Shown piece after piece: positions 56,813-64,000 of a stretch of DNA of 64,000 bases. Each line of letters opens with the position of its first letter. Positions within the stretch are counted from its first letter, which is position 1. The DNA comes from Erwinia sp. E_sp_B01_1 (lineage in GTDB: Bacteria > Pseudomonadota > Gammaproteobacteria > Enterobacterales > Enterobacteriaceae). A program made the translations under genes and the position numbers. The DNA is taken from NCBI RefSeq assembly GCF_036865545.1, contig NZ_CP142208.1, positions 868,001 through 932,000 of the forward strand, given 5' to 3'. A model generated the notes under the pieces. That model made no database searches, had not been told where the DNA came from, and worked only from the letters and a program-made list of their open reading frames with translations.

Positions 56813-59350
56813 ATGTCAGACGATCGCGAACCCATTGGGCGCAAAGGAAAAAACCCTAAACCCCCGCGCAAAGTGGCGGGCCGGGGTCGCCGCAGGGAAG
56901 ATGAGCACGATGATTTTGAAGATATTCAGGACGATGACCACGATAACGAGGAGGTAGTACCGGTGCCACGTAAAGGGAAAGGGCGTCCGCCAGGCAAGAA
57001 AAGAGGCTGGCTGAGCCTGCTCATTAAATTATTACTGATCTTTATCGTGGTGATGGTGGTGTATGGGGTTTATCTCGATGCGCAGATCCGCAGCCGTATC
57101 GATGGCAAAGTCTGGCAGCTACCGGCAACAGTGTATGGCCGTATGGTCAACCTTGAGCCGGGCATGTCCTATAACAAGAAAGAGATGATCGCTCTGCTTG
57201 AGGGCACGCAGTATCGTGAAGTGACGAAGATGACCCGTCCTGGCGAATTTACCGTGCAGGCCAACAGCATTGAGATGATCCGCCGTCCTTTTGATTTCCC
57301 GGACAGCAAAGAGGGGCAAATTCGTGCCCGCCTGAGCTTTAGCGATGACACCCTGAGCGAGATCAAAAACCTCGACAGCGGCCGTGATTTTGGCTTCTTC
57401 CGTCTCGATCCGCGCCTGATCACCATGCTGCAATCGCCAAACGGCGAGCAGCGTTTGTTTGTCCCTCGTGCTGGTTTCCCCGATCTGCTGGTGGATACTC
57501 TCGTAGCGACGGAAGACCGTCATTTCTATCAGCATGACGGCATCAGTCTTTATTCGATTGGCCGTGCGTTTCTTGCCAACATTACCGCCGGAAGAGCAGT
57601 GCAGGGCGGCAGTACGCTGACTCAGCAGCTGGTGAAAAACCTGTTCCTGACCAACAAACGCTCCCTGTGGCGTAAAGCTAATGAAGCCTATATGGCGCTG
57701 ATCATGGATGCGCGTTACAGCAAAGATCGCATCCTGGAACTCTACCTGAACGAAGTCTATCTGGGGCAGGCAGGCAACGATCAGATTCGCGGCTTCCCGC
57801 TGGCGAGCCTCTACTACTTTGGCCGTCCGGTTGATGAACTGAGCCTGGATCAGCAGGCGCTGCTGGTCGGCATGGTGAAAGGGGCCTCACTTTATAACCC
57901 GTGGCGTAACCCGAAACTCTCTCTGGAACGTCGTAACCTGGTGCTGCGTCTGTTGCAGCAGCAGCAGGTGATCGACCAGGAGCTGTACGACATGCTCAGC
58001 GCACGTCCGCTGGGCGTACAGCCCAAGGGCGGAGTGATCACCCCACAGCCTGCATTTATGCAGATGGTGCGGAACGAGTTGCAGGCTAAGCTTGGCGATA
58101 AAGTTAAAGATCTCTCTGGTGTGAAAATTTTCACCACGCTGGATTCTGTTTCGCAGGATGCAGCCGAGAAATCCGTTGAAGATGGCATTCCGACCCTGCG
58201 TAAACAGCGTGGTCTGAAGGATCTGGAAACGGCGATGGTTGTCGTTGACCGCTTCAGTGGGGAAGTCCGCGCCATGGTGGGCGGTGCCGATCCACAGTTT
58301 GCCGGTTATAACCGCGCATTGCAGGCCCGTCGATCCATAGGTTCTCTGGCAAAACCTGCGACCTATCTCACCGCGCTGAGCCAGCCGGACAAATATCGTC
58401 TCAACACCTGGATTGCGGATAACCCGATTGCGCTGAAACAGCCGAACGGTCAGGTCTGGAAACCGCAGAACGATGATAAACGTTTCAGCGGTCAGGTGAT
58501 GCTGGTGGACGCGCTGACTAACTCAATGAACGTGCCAACGGTTAACCTGGGTATGACGCTGGGACTGCCACAGGTAGTGGATACCTGGAGCAAACTGGGC
58601 GTAAATAAAGATCAGCTTCAGCCAGTTCCCGCGATGCTGTTGGGCGCGCTGAACCTGACGCCGGTTGAAGTGGCGCAGGCCTTCCAGACCATCGCCAGCG
58701 GGGGTAACCGGGCACCTCTTTCAGCGTTACGTTCGGTGATTGCTGAAGACGGCACGGTGCTGTATCAGAGCTTCCCGCAGGCGGAGCGCGCCGTTCCTGC
58801 TCAGGCCGCTTACCTGACGTTGTACACCATGCAGCAGGTGGCCGATCACGGCACCGCCCGCGCGTTGGGAGCACGCTATCCTAAGGCGCATCTGGCCGGT
58901 AAAACAGGGACCACCAACAACCTGGTCGACAGCTGGTTTGCCGGTGTGGATGGCAAAGAAGTGGCTATCACCTGGGTCGGTCGGGATAATAATCAGCCGA
59001 CCAAACTTTATGGTGCCAGCGGGGCAATGCAGATCTACCGTCGCTATCTGGACAATCAGGCTCCGATGCCGCTGATGCCTACTCCGCCGGAAGATATCGC
59101 GCCGATGAGTGTGGATTCTGCCGGTAACTTTGTCTGCGGGACGGGCAGCAGCAGCTGGCGGACTTTGCCGGTCTGGACCACCGATGCTGATGCGCTTTGT
59201 CAGCAGCAGATGCAGGTTCAGCAACAGCAGCAGCAACAACTGCAACAGCAGCAGCAACAGGAAATTCAGCAGCAGCCACAGCCACAGCAGAACGAGCAGA
59301 AAGACAGTGATGGTGTGGCAGGCTGGATCAAGGATATGTTTGGTAAGTAA
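56813..59350 (+). CDS. mrcB: Penicillin-binding protein 1b MrcB
   Basis: 845 residues. Bifunctional peptidoglycan glycosyltransferase and transpeptidase. A charged cytoplasmic tail and one helix near residues 65-88 are followed by the UB2H domain. The GT51 catalytic glutamate is E234 in [11 protein letters not shown], and the transpeptidase has S511/K514 in [11 protein letters not shown] and KTGTTN. The C-terminal ~35 residues are an unusual glutamine-rich tract (about 803-830), followed by a short [13 protein letters not shown] end. TGGAG precedes the ATG. Confidence 0.97.
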   Translation: MSDDREPIGRKGKNPKPPRKVAGRGRRREDEHDDFEDIQDDDHDNEEVVPVPRKGKGRPPGKKRGWLSLLIKLLLIFIVVMVVYGVYLDAQIRSRIDGKVWQLPATVYGRMVNLEPGMSYNKKEMIALLEGTQYREVTKMTRPGEFTVQANSIEMIRRPFDFPDSKEGQIRARLSFSDDTLSEIKNLDSGRDFGFFRLDPRLITMLQSPNGEQRLFVPRAGFPDLLVDTLVATEDRHFYQHDGISLYSIGRAFLANITAGRAVQGGSTLTQQLVKNLFLTNKRSLWRKANEAYMALIMDARYSKDRILELYLNEVYLGQAGNDQIRGFPLASLYYFGRPVDELSLDQQALLVGMVKGASLYNPWRNPKLSLERRNLVLRLLQQQQVIDQELYDMLSARPLGVQPKGGVITPQPAFMQMVRNELQAKLGDKVKDLSGVKIFTTLDSVSQDAAEKSVEDGIPTLRKQRGLKDLETAMVVVDRFSGEVRAMVGGADPQFAGYNRALQARRSIGSLAKPATYLTALSQPDKYRLNTWIADNPIALKQPNGQVWKPQNDDKRFSGQVMLVDALTNSMNVPTVNLGMTLGLPQVVDTWSKLGVNKDQLQPVPAMLLGALNLTPVEVAQAFQTIASGGNRAPLSALRSVIAEDGTVLYQSFPQAERAVPAQAAYLTLYTMQQVADHGTARALGARYPKAHLAGKTGTTNNLVDSWFAGVDGKEVAITWVGRDNNQPTKLYGASGAMQIYRRYLDNQAPMPLMPTPPEDIAPMSVDSAGNFVCGTGSSSWRTLPVWTTDADALCQQQMQVQQQQQQQLQQQQQQEIQQQPQPQQNEQKDSDGVAGWIKDMFGK

Positions 59351-59398
59351 CGGACATTGATTCAGGCTGTTTAAAGCATAAAGTGATTTTTCCGTATA

Positions 59399-59428
59399 AA
59401 AGCCGGCTCTGATGAGCCGGCTTTTTTT
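59399..59428 (+). terminator. Rho-independent terminator after mrcB
   Basis: AGCCGGCTC (59401-59409), loop TGAT and GAGCCGGCT (59414-59422), followed by a T-run. Confidence 0.93.
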
Positions 59429-59616
59429 ATCTCTGCCGTGAGAATAAGGATCCAGCGGCAAAGATCAGCACAGTAACAAAATCATCCTTGTCAGCAACAA
59501 GCTGATGGCATCTTTATTTCCCACACTTTACATCGGGTTATTCCTGCGCCAGATGGCCAGCCGGCGCGGGATTTCCGCTTGCAGAAGCGCCATTCTTTCG
59601 CATATTATCCAATCGT

Positions 59617-59635
59617 TATAATAATAATTCTCGTT
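59617..59635. promoter_or_regulatory. Fur box before fhuA
   Basis: TATAATAATAATTCTCGTT matches the 19-bp Fur consensus at 12 positions and lies about 40 bp before the fhuA ATG. Iron-loaded Fur would repress the fhu operon from here. Confidence 0.65.
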
Positions 59636-59675
59636 TAGGTTTACATTCTAATCATCTCATTCAGAGAAATGTGAA

Positions 59676-61904
59676 ATGACTACTTTGTCTTTTGATCGTT
59701 TTCCTTTGCCAGTGAATACCTCAAAGCGTCGGCTGGCGATCCTTGTTGCAATGACTCTCTCTTCTTCAGCTTTTGCCGCTGGTGAAGAAACAATTACCGT
59801 TGATGCCAGTGCAAACAGCGCGGCACCTCAGGAAAGCGCATGGGGACCCGCCCCCACTATCGCAGCTAAACACAGTGCTACCGGTACAAAAACAGATACC
59901 CCGATCGAAAAAAATCCGCAGTCTGTCTCGATCGTGACCCGCCAGGAGATGGATACCCATCAGTTTACCTCTGTTAAACAGGCGCTGGGCTATACGCCGG
60001 GCGTAACGATCAGCAGTCGTGGTGCCTCCAATACCTATGACTTCGTGGTAATTCGCGGATTTTCTTCACGTGGCCTCAACCAGAATAACTATCTGGACGG
60101 GCAGAAGTTGCAGGGCGATTTTTATAATGATGCGGTAATCGATCCTTATATGCTGGAGCGTGTTGAGCTGATGCGCGGCCCCACATCGGTTCTGTACGGG
60201 AAAAGCAGTCCTGGCGGTATCATCTCCATGGTCAGCAAGCGTCCGACTACGGAACCGCTACGCGAAATCCAGTTCAAGATGGGCACTGACAATCTGATGC
60301 AAACCGGTTTTGACTTCAGCGATGCGCTGGATGATGACGGGGAGTTCTCTTATCGCCTGACCGGTCTGGCCCGCTCTGCCAACGAGCAGCAGACCAATGC
60401 AGAAAGCCAGCGTTATGCCATCGCGCCTTCTTTCACCTGGCGCCCTGACGACAAGACCAATTTTACCTTCCTCTCCTATTTCCAGAACGAACCTGAAACC
60501 GGCTACTACGGCTGGTTGCCGAAAGAAGGGACCGTTGAACCATTGCCGAATGGCGGACACCTTTCATCCAGCTTCAATGAAGGGGCCAGCAATAATACTT
60601 ACAGCCGCAACCAGAAGATGGTCGGCTATACGTTTGAACATGGTTTCAATGACACTTTCACCGTGCGTCAGAATCTGCGTTACGCAGAGATGAAAACCGC
60701 TCAGCAGAGCGTATACGGCACTGGGTTGTGCAATAACTCCATGAACGGTTTCAATTCCTTCTGTCAGGCTCTGACGCCAGAACAGCGGTCGCATAATCTC
60801 GGCCGCGGTACCATTGTTGATCATGAACGCCTGCAAAACTTCAGCGTGGATACCCAGCTGGAGAGCAAATTCGCGACGGGAAACATGGATCATACCCTGT
60901 TAACCGGCGTGGATTATTCCCGCATGCGTAACGATATCTTCGCGTCGTATGGTTATGCTCCGTCACTGGATCTGAATAACCTGCCAGGCATGAGCGACTT
61001 CGATTTTGGGAGCGCAGCGCCTTACCAGATGAACGAATCTAAACAGACGGGGATTTACCTTCAGGATCAGGCCGAGTGGGATAAATGGGTCTTTACCCTG
61101 GGCGGTCGTTACGACTGGTCAACTCAGGCCACTACCGTGCGCAGTGACAACGGTTATATCGAACGTAAGGATCGTCAGTTCACCTGGCGTGGTGGTGTGA
61201 ATTATCTGTTCGATAACGGTATTACCCCTTACTTCAGCTACAGCCAGTCGTTTGAGCCTAATGCCTTCAGCCTGTTCAGCCAGCCGCGCGTTGCTTATGC
61301 CCCTTCAAAAGGTGAGCAATATGAAGCCGGTGTGAAATACGTGCCGAAAGACCGGCCAATAGTGGTCACCGGTGCGGTTTATCAGCTGACCAAAACCAAT
61401 AACCTCACGACTGACCCGACTAATGCATTGAATCAGGTTCCGTCAGGTGAGATCCGCGCCCGTGGTGTTGAACTGGAAAGCAAAGCAGCGCTGACCCAGA
61501 ACATCAATATGACCGCGTCTTATACCTACACTGAAGCGGAATACACCAAAGACACCACCCTGAAGGGCACCACGCCGCCACAGGTGCCAAAACATATGGC
61601 TTCACTGTGGGGAGATTACACCTTCAACAACGGCGCCATCAGCGGCCTGACCCTGGGTGCGGGTGGACGCTTCGTGGGTTCCAGCTATGGCGATCCGGCT
61701 AACACCTTCAAGGTTGGCAGTGCTGCGGTGATGGATGCCGTGGTGAAGTATGACCTGGGGCGGTTTGGTCTGTACGGTTCAAGCCTGGCGATTAACGTGA
61801 ATAACCTGTTGGATCGTGAATACGTGGCCAGCTGCTTCGCAACCTACGGGTGCTTCTGGGGCGCAGGCCGTCAGGTGGTTGGTACCGCCACTTTCCGTTT
61901 CTAA
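59676..61904 (+). CDS. fhuA: Ferrichrome outer-membrane receptor FhuA
   Basis: 742 residues. TonB-dependent 22-strand barrel for ferric hydroxamates. Signal peptide ends SSSAFA; the TonB box EETITVDAS follows. The plug domain includes NPQSVSIVTRQEM and VIRGFSSRG; the last residue is phenylalanine as expected. Paired cysteines near residues 351/363 (CNNSMNGFNSFC) and near the C-terminus (SCFATYGC) may form disulfides, both known features of FhuA. First gene of fhuACDB. Confidence 0.95.
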   Translation: MTTLSFDRFPLPVNTSKRRLAILVAMTLSSSAFAAGEETITVDASANSAAPQESAWGPAPTIAAKHSATGTKTDTPIEKNPQSVSIVTRQEMDTHQFTSVKQALGYTPGVTISSRGASNTYDFVVIRGFSSRGLNQNNYLDGQKLQGDFYNDAVIDPYMLERVELMRGPTSVLYGKSSPGGIISMVSKRPTTEPLREIQFKMGTDNLMQTGFDFSDALDDDGEFSYRLTGLARSANEQQTNAESQRYAIAPSFTWRPDDKTNFTFLSYFQNEPETGYYGWLPKEGTVEPLPNGGHLSSSFNEGASNNTYSRNQKMVGYTFEHGFNDTFTVRQNLRYAEMKTAQQSVYGTGLCNNSMNGFNSFCQALTPEQRSHNLGRGTIVDHERLQNFSVDTQLESKFATGNMDHTLLTGVDYSRMRNDIFASYGYAPSLDLNNLPGMSDFDFGSAAPYQMNESKQTGIYLQDQAEWDKWVFTLGGRYDWSTQATTVRSDNGYIERKDRQFTWRGGVNYLFDNGITPYFSYSQSFEPNAFSLFSQPRVAYAPSKGEQYEAGVKYVPKDRPIVVTGAVYQLTKTNNLTTDPTNALNQVPSGEIRARGVELESKAALTQNINMTASYTYTEAEYTKDTTLKGTTPPQVPKHMASLWGDYTFNNGAISGLTLGAGGRFVGSSYGDPANTFKVGSAAVMDAVVKYDLGRFGLYGSSLAINVNNLLDREYVASCFATYGCFWGAGRQVVGTATFRF

Positions 61905-61952
61905 TCTTTAAATCGGGCGCGGTTCGCCGCGCCCACCAATCAGAAGATCGCT

Positions 61953-62747
61953 ATGTCTCCTCCGCATACTACAGAAACCACCTTCTCACTTGATAATGCC
62001 TCGTTTACCGTACCGGGCAGGACGTTATTGCAGCCGCTGTCCCTGACCTTTCCCGCCGGGAAAGTCTGTGGACTGATTGGTCACAATGGCTCCGGAAAAT
62101 CGACGCTACTGAAACTACTGGGCAGGCATCAGGCGGCCTCTGAGGGTCAGGTGCATCTGAATGGCAAGGCGATTGCCGACTGGCAAAGTAAAGCTTTCGC
62201 GCGTGAAGTGGCTTATCTGCCGCAGCAACTTCCCCCTGCCGAAGGGATGACGGTGCGGGAGCTGGTGTCAATGGGTCGCTATCCCTGGCACGGCGCGCTG
62301 GGGCGCTATGGCGCAGAAGATCGTGAGCGGGTGGAAGAAGCTATCTCGCTGGTTGGCCTCAAGCCGTTTGCTTTACGCCTGGTCGACAGCCTCTCCGGTG
62401 GCGAGCGCCAGCGTGCATGGATAGCGATGCTGGTGGCGCAGAACAGTCGCTGCCTGCTGCTGGATGAACCTACCTCCGCCCTGGACATTGCCCATCAGGT
62501 GGAGGTGCTGGCGCTGATCCAGCGTCTGAGCCGCGAGCGTGGTCTGACAGTTATCGCGGTGCTGCATGATATCAATATGGCTTCCCGTTACTGTGATCAT
62601 CTGGTGGCGCTGCGCGGTGGCGGAATGATTGCCCAGGGCGATGCTGCGGCAATCATGCAGGCCAGCGTGCTTGATGAAATTTATGGTATCCCGATGGGGA
62701 TATTGCCTCACCCTAATGGCGGTGCGCCGGTGAGTTTTGTTTACTGA
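61953..62747 (+). CDS. fhuC: Ferric hydroxamate importer ATPase FhuC
   Basis: 264 residues. Walker A GHNGSGKST, signature LSGGERQRAWIA, Walker [13 protein letters not shown] and switch His in VLHDINMA are present. Energises FhuB for uptake of ferrichrome and related siderophores. 48 bp after fhuA, three bp before the fhuD start. Confidence 0.96.
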   Translation: MSPPHTTETTFSLDNASFTVPGRTLLQPLSLTFPAGKVCGLIGHNGSGKSTLLKLLGRHQAASEGQVHLNGKAIADWQSKAFAREVAYLPQQLPPAEGMTVRELVSMGRYPWHGALGRYGAEDRERVEEAISLVGLKPFALRLVDSLSGGERQRAWIAMLVAQNSRCLLLDEPTSALDIAHQVEVLALIQRLSRERGLTVIAVLHDINMASRYCDHLVALRGGGMIAQGDAAAIMQASVLDEIYGIPMGILPHPNGGAPVSFVY

Positions 62748-62750
62748 CAG

Positions 62751-63644
62751 ATGGATGTTCCCATGCCGGATTATTACCGCCGCCGTTTATTGATGGCGAT
62801 GGCACTTGCGCCTTTACTGCCTGCCTGGCATGCCCGGGCAGCCTCACCAGTCGATATTCAGCGCATTATCAGCCTGGAGTGGCGACCTACTGAAATGCTG
62901 CTGGCGTTGGGCATTTCTCCCCTTGGTGCCGCTGACCTGTATAATTACGATCTGTGGGTGGGGGAGCCCAAACTGTCAGACACCACCGTTGATGTCGGGC
63001 TGCGCACTGAACCTAATCTGGAGTTGATGATCCAGATGAAGCCCTCGCTGATTGTTTACTCCTCCGGCTATGGCCCTTCCGTTGACACCATCAATAAAAT
63101 CGCCCCAGGCATGGGGTTCCCTTTCAGTGATGACAGCGGCAAGCCCCTGACTGTAGCCCGTAAATCCCTTCTGCAACTCGCCGAAAGAATTGGAAGGATG
63201 CCTCAGGCTCAACATCATCTTGCTGAATTTGATGCGTTTATCGCGCAGGCGAAAGCACGCCAGGCCGCCAGGGTACAACGCCCGTTGTTACTGATCTCCG
63301 TGCTGGATACCAGCCATGTGATGGTGTTTGGCAAAGGCAGCCTGTTCCTGGAAGTGATGGAAGAGATTGGCCTGGTGAATGCCTGGCACGGCGAGACCAC
63401 CTACTGGGGAAGTACGCTGGTGGGTATCGAGCGGCTGGCCTCGATCCGTGATGTGGACGTGGTCTGTTTCGATCATGGCGACGAAAAGATCATGCAAAAT
63501 GTGACCTCGACACCGCTGTGGAAATCCATGCCTTTTGTGCGTGAAAACCGGTTCCGTCGGGTGCCTCAGGTGTGGTTTTACGGTGGAACACTGTCGGCCA
63601 TGCGCTTCTGCCGCCTGTTAGATCACGCGCTGGAGGCAGCATGA
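62751..63644 (+). CDS. fhuD: Ferric hydroxamate binding protein FhuD
   Basis: 297 residues. Periplasmic; a signal region with RRR (YYRRRLLMAMALAPLLPAW) resembles a Tat signal, as in E. coli FhuD. Conserved: GLRTEPNLELMIQMKPSLIV, FGKGSLFLEVMEEIG, ETTYWGSTLVGIERLA and VWFYGGTLSAMRFC. Start at 62751 or the ATG at 62763; neither has a strong ribosome site and coupling with fhuC is likely. Its stop overlaps fhuB (ATGA). Confidence 0.95.
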   Translation: MDVPMPDYYRRRLLMAMALAPLLPAWHARAASPVDIQRIISLEWRPTEMLLALGISPLGAADLYNYDLWVGEPKLSDTTVDVGLRTEPNLELMIQMKPSLIVYSSGYGPSVDTINKIAPGMGFPFSDDSGKPLTVARKSLLQLAERIGRMPQAQHHLAEFDAFIAQAKARQAARVQRPLLLISVLDTSHVMVFGKGSLFLEVMEEIGLVNAWHGETTYWGSTLVGIERLASIRDVDVVCFDHGDEKIMQNVTSTPLWKSMPFVRENRFRRVPQVWFYGGTLSAMRFCRLLDHALEAA

Positions 63645-64000
63645 AAACCGTCTCCCGTTTCCCTGTTATTTTACTGTCATTACTGCTGCTTGCCGCTCTT
63701 GGCCTGACCTGGATTAACTTCAGCCATCATCTTCCGGTTTCGCAATGGCGTGAAACGCTCGTGGCGGCGAATCCCGATAATGTTGACCAGATGGTGTTTC
63801 ATTACAGCCTGCTGCCACGCCTGACGCTCTCTCTGCTGGTGGGCGCGGGACTGGGGCTGGTAGGGCTGCTGTTTCAGCAAGTATTGCGTAATCCTCTGGC
63901 CGAGCCGGCAACGCTGGGCGTGGCTTCAGGTGCGCAGCTGGGACTGACGATCGTCACGCTCTGGAGCCTGCCTGGCGATCTTTTTACTCAGCAAATTGCC
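63641..64000 (+). CDS. fhuB: Ferric hydroxamate importer permease FhuB (N-terminal part, cut by window edge)
   Basis: The first 120 codons are present. MKTVSRFPVILLSLLLLAALG is the first helix; RLTLSLLVGAGLGLVGLLFQQVLRNPLAEPATLGVASGA is the hallmark of iron-siderophore permeases (quoted in parts: LVGLLFQQVLRNPLAEP, TLGVASGAQLG). FhuB is normally a double-length permease of about 660 residues, so most lies outside the window. Overlaps fhuD by four bases. Confidence 0.95.
   Translation, partial: MKTVSRFPVILLSLLLLAALGLTWINFSHHLPVSQWRETLVAANPDNVDQMVFHYSLLPRLTLSLLVGAGLGLVGLLFQQVLRNPLAEPATLGVASGAQLGLTIVTLWSLPGDLFTQQIA

Noticed and set aside
1..64000. Mobile elements, prophage, CRISPR arrays, tRNA and rRNA genes
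   Set aside because: I looked for transposase-like frames, regularly spaced repeats and cloverleaf or rRNA signatures and saw none. A dedicated RNA and repeat search would be needed to be sure.

Overview
The window is a stretch of chromosome from a member of the Enterobacterales, most likely Erwiniaceae (Erwinia or Pantoea relatives). The backbone follows the gene order known from Escherichia coli around the pdh and fhu loci: aroP, pdhR-aceE-aceF-lpd, acnB, yacL, speE-speD, yacC, cueO, hpt, can, yadG-yadH, panB-panC-panD, pcnB-folK, dksA-gluQ, thpR-sfsA, hrpB, mrcB, fhuACDB. The proteins are close to the E. coli ones over their full length. Genus assignment is an inference; no rRNA gene or other taxonomic marker lies in the window.

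Region by region. 1-8394: aromatic amino acid permease (cut by the window edge) and the pyruvate dehydrogenase operon, with a PdhR operator, an inferred TyrR site and several terminators. 8395-9134: a two-gene TumE-type toxin-antitoxin module at the position where E. coli carries yacH. 9525-12154: aconitase B. 12339-21392: accessory block 1, eight minus-strand genes: LysR regulator, AbgB-like M20 amidohydrolase, complete family-5 peptide/solute ABC importer and an MmgE/PrpD protein. 21607-21969: yacL. 22013-33678: accessory block 2, a seven-gene minus-strand operon (iron alcohol dehydrogenase, DapA/NanA-family aldolase, 2-hydroxyacid dehydrogenase, two ACS-type MFS carriers, cyclase-family hydrolase, Nramp-like carrier) divergent from a DUF1537 kinase, a PdxA2-type dehydrogenase and a DeoR regulator. 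This second trio matches the known D-threonate/D-erythronate pathway to dihydroxyacetone phosphate.

33810-37838: polyamine synthesis (speE-speD), yacC and the copper oxidase cueO under a textbook CueR promoter. 38269-42388: an AT-richer insertion where E. coli has gcd, holding an NCS1 permease, a family-8 glycosyltransferase and a Cys/Met-metabolism PLP enzyme. 42645-45719: hpt, can and the YadGH ABC exporter. 46140-47153: a membrane acyltransferase with AT-rich upstream DNA. 47248-54199: pantothenate, folate, RNA polyadenylation, dksA and related genes, all on the minus strand. 54277-64000: hrpB, mrcB and the ferric hydroxamate uptake operon fhuACDB, with fhuB running off the end.

The most interesting parts are the two catabolic blocks on either side of yacL. 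Their transporters, enzymes and regulators look like complete pathways, but the substrates of block 1 and of the seven-gene arm of block 2 cannot be named from sequence. The Nramp-like carrier lacks the usual metal-binding motifs, and pcnB appears to start at AUU. No insertion sequences, prophage, CRISPR array, tRNA or rRNA genes were seen.
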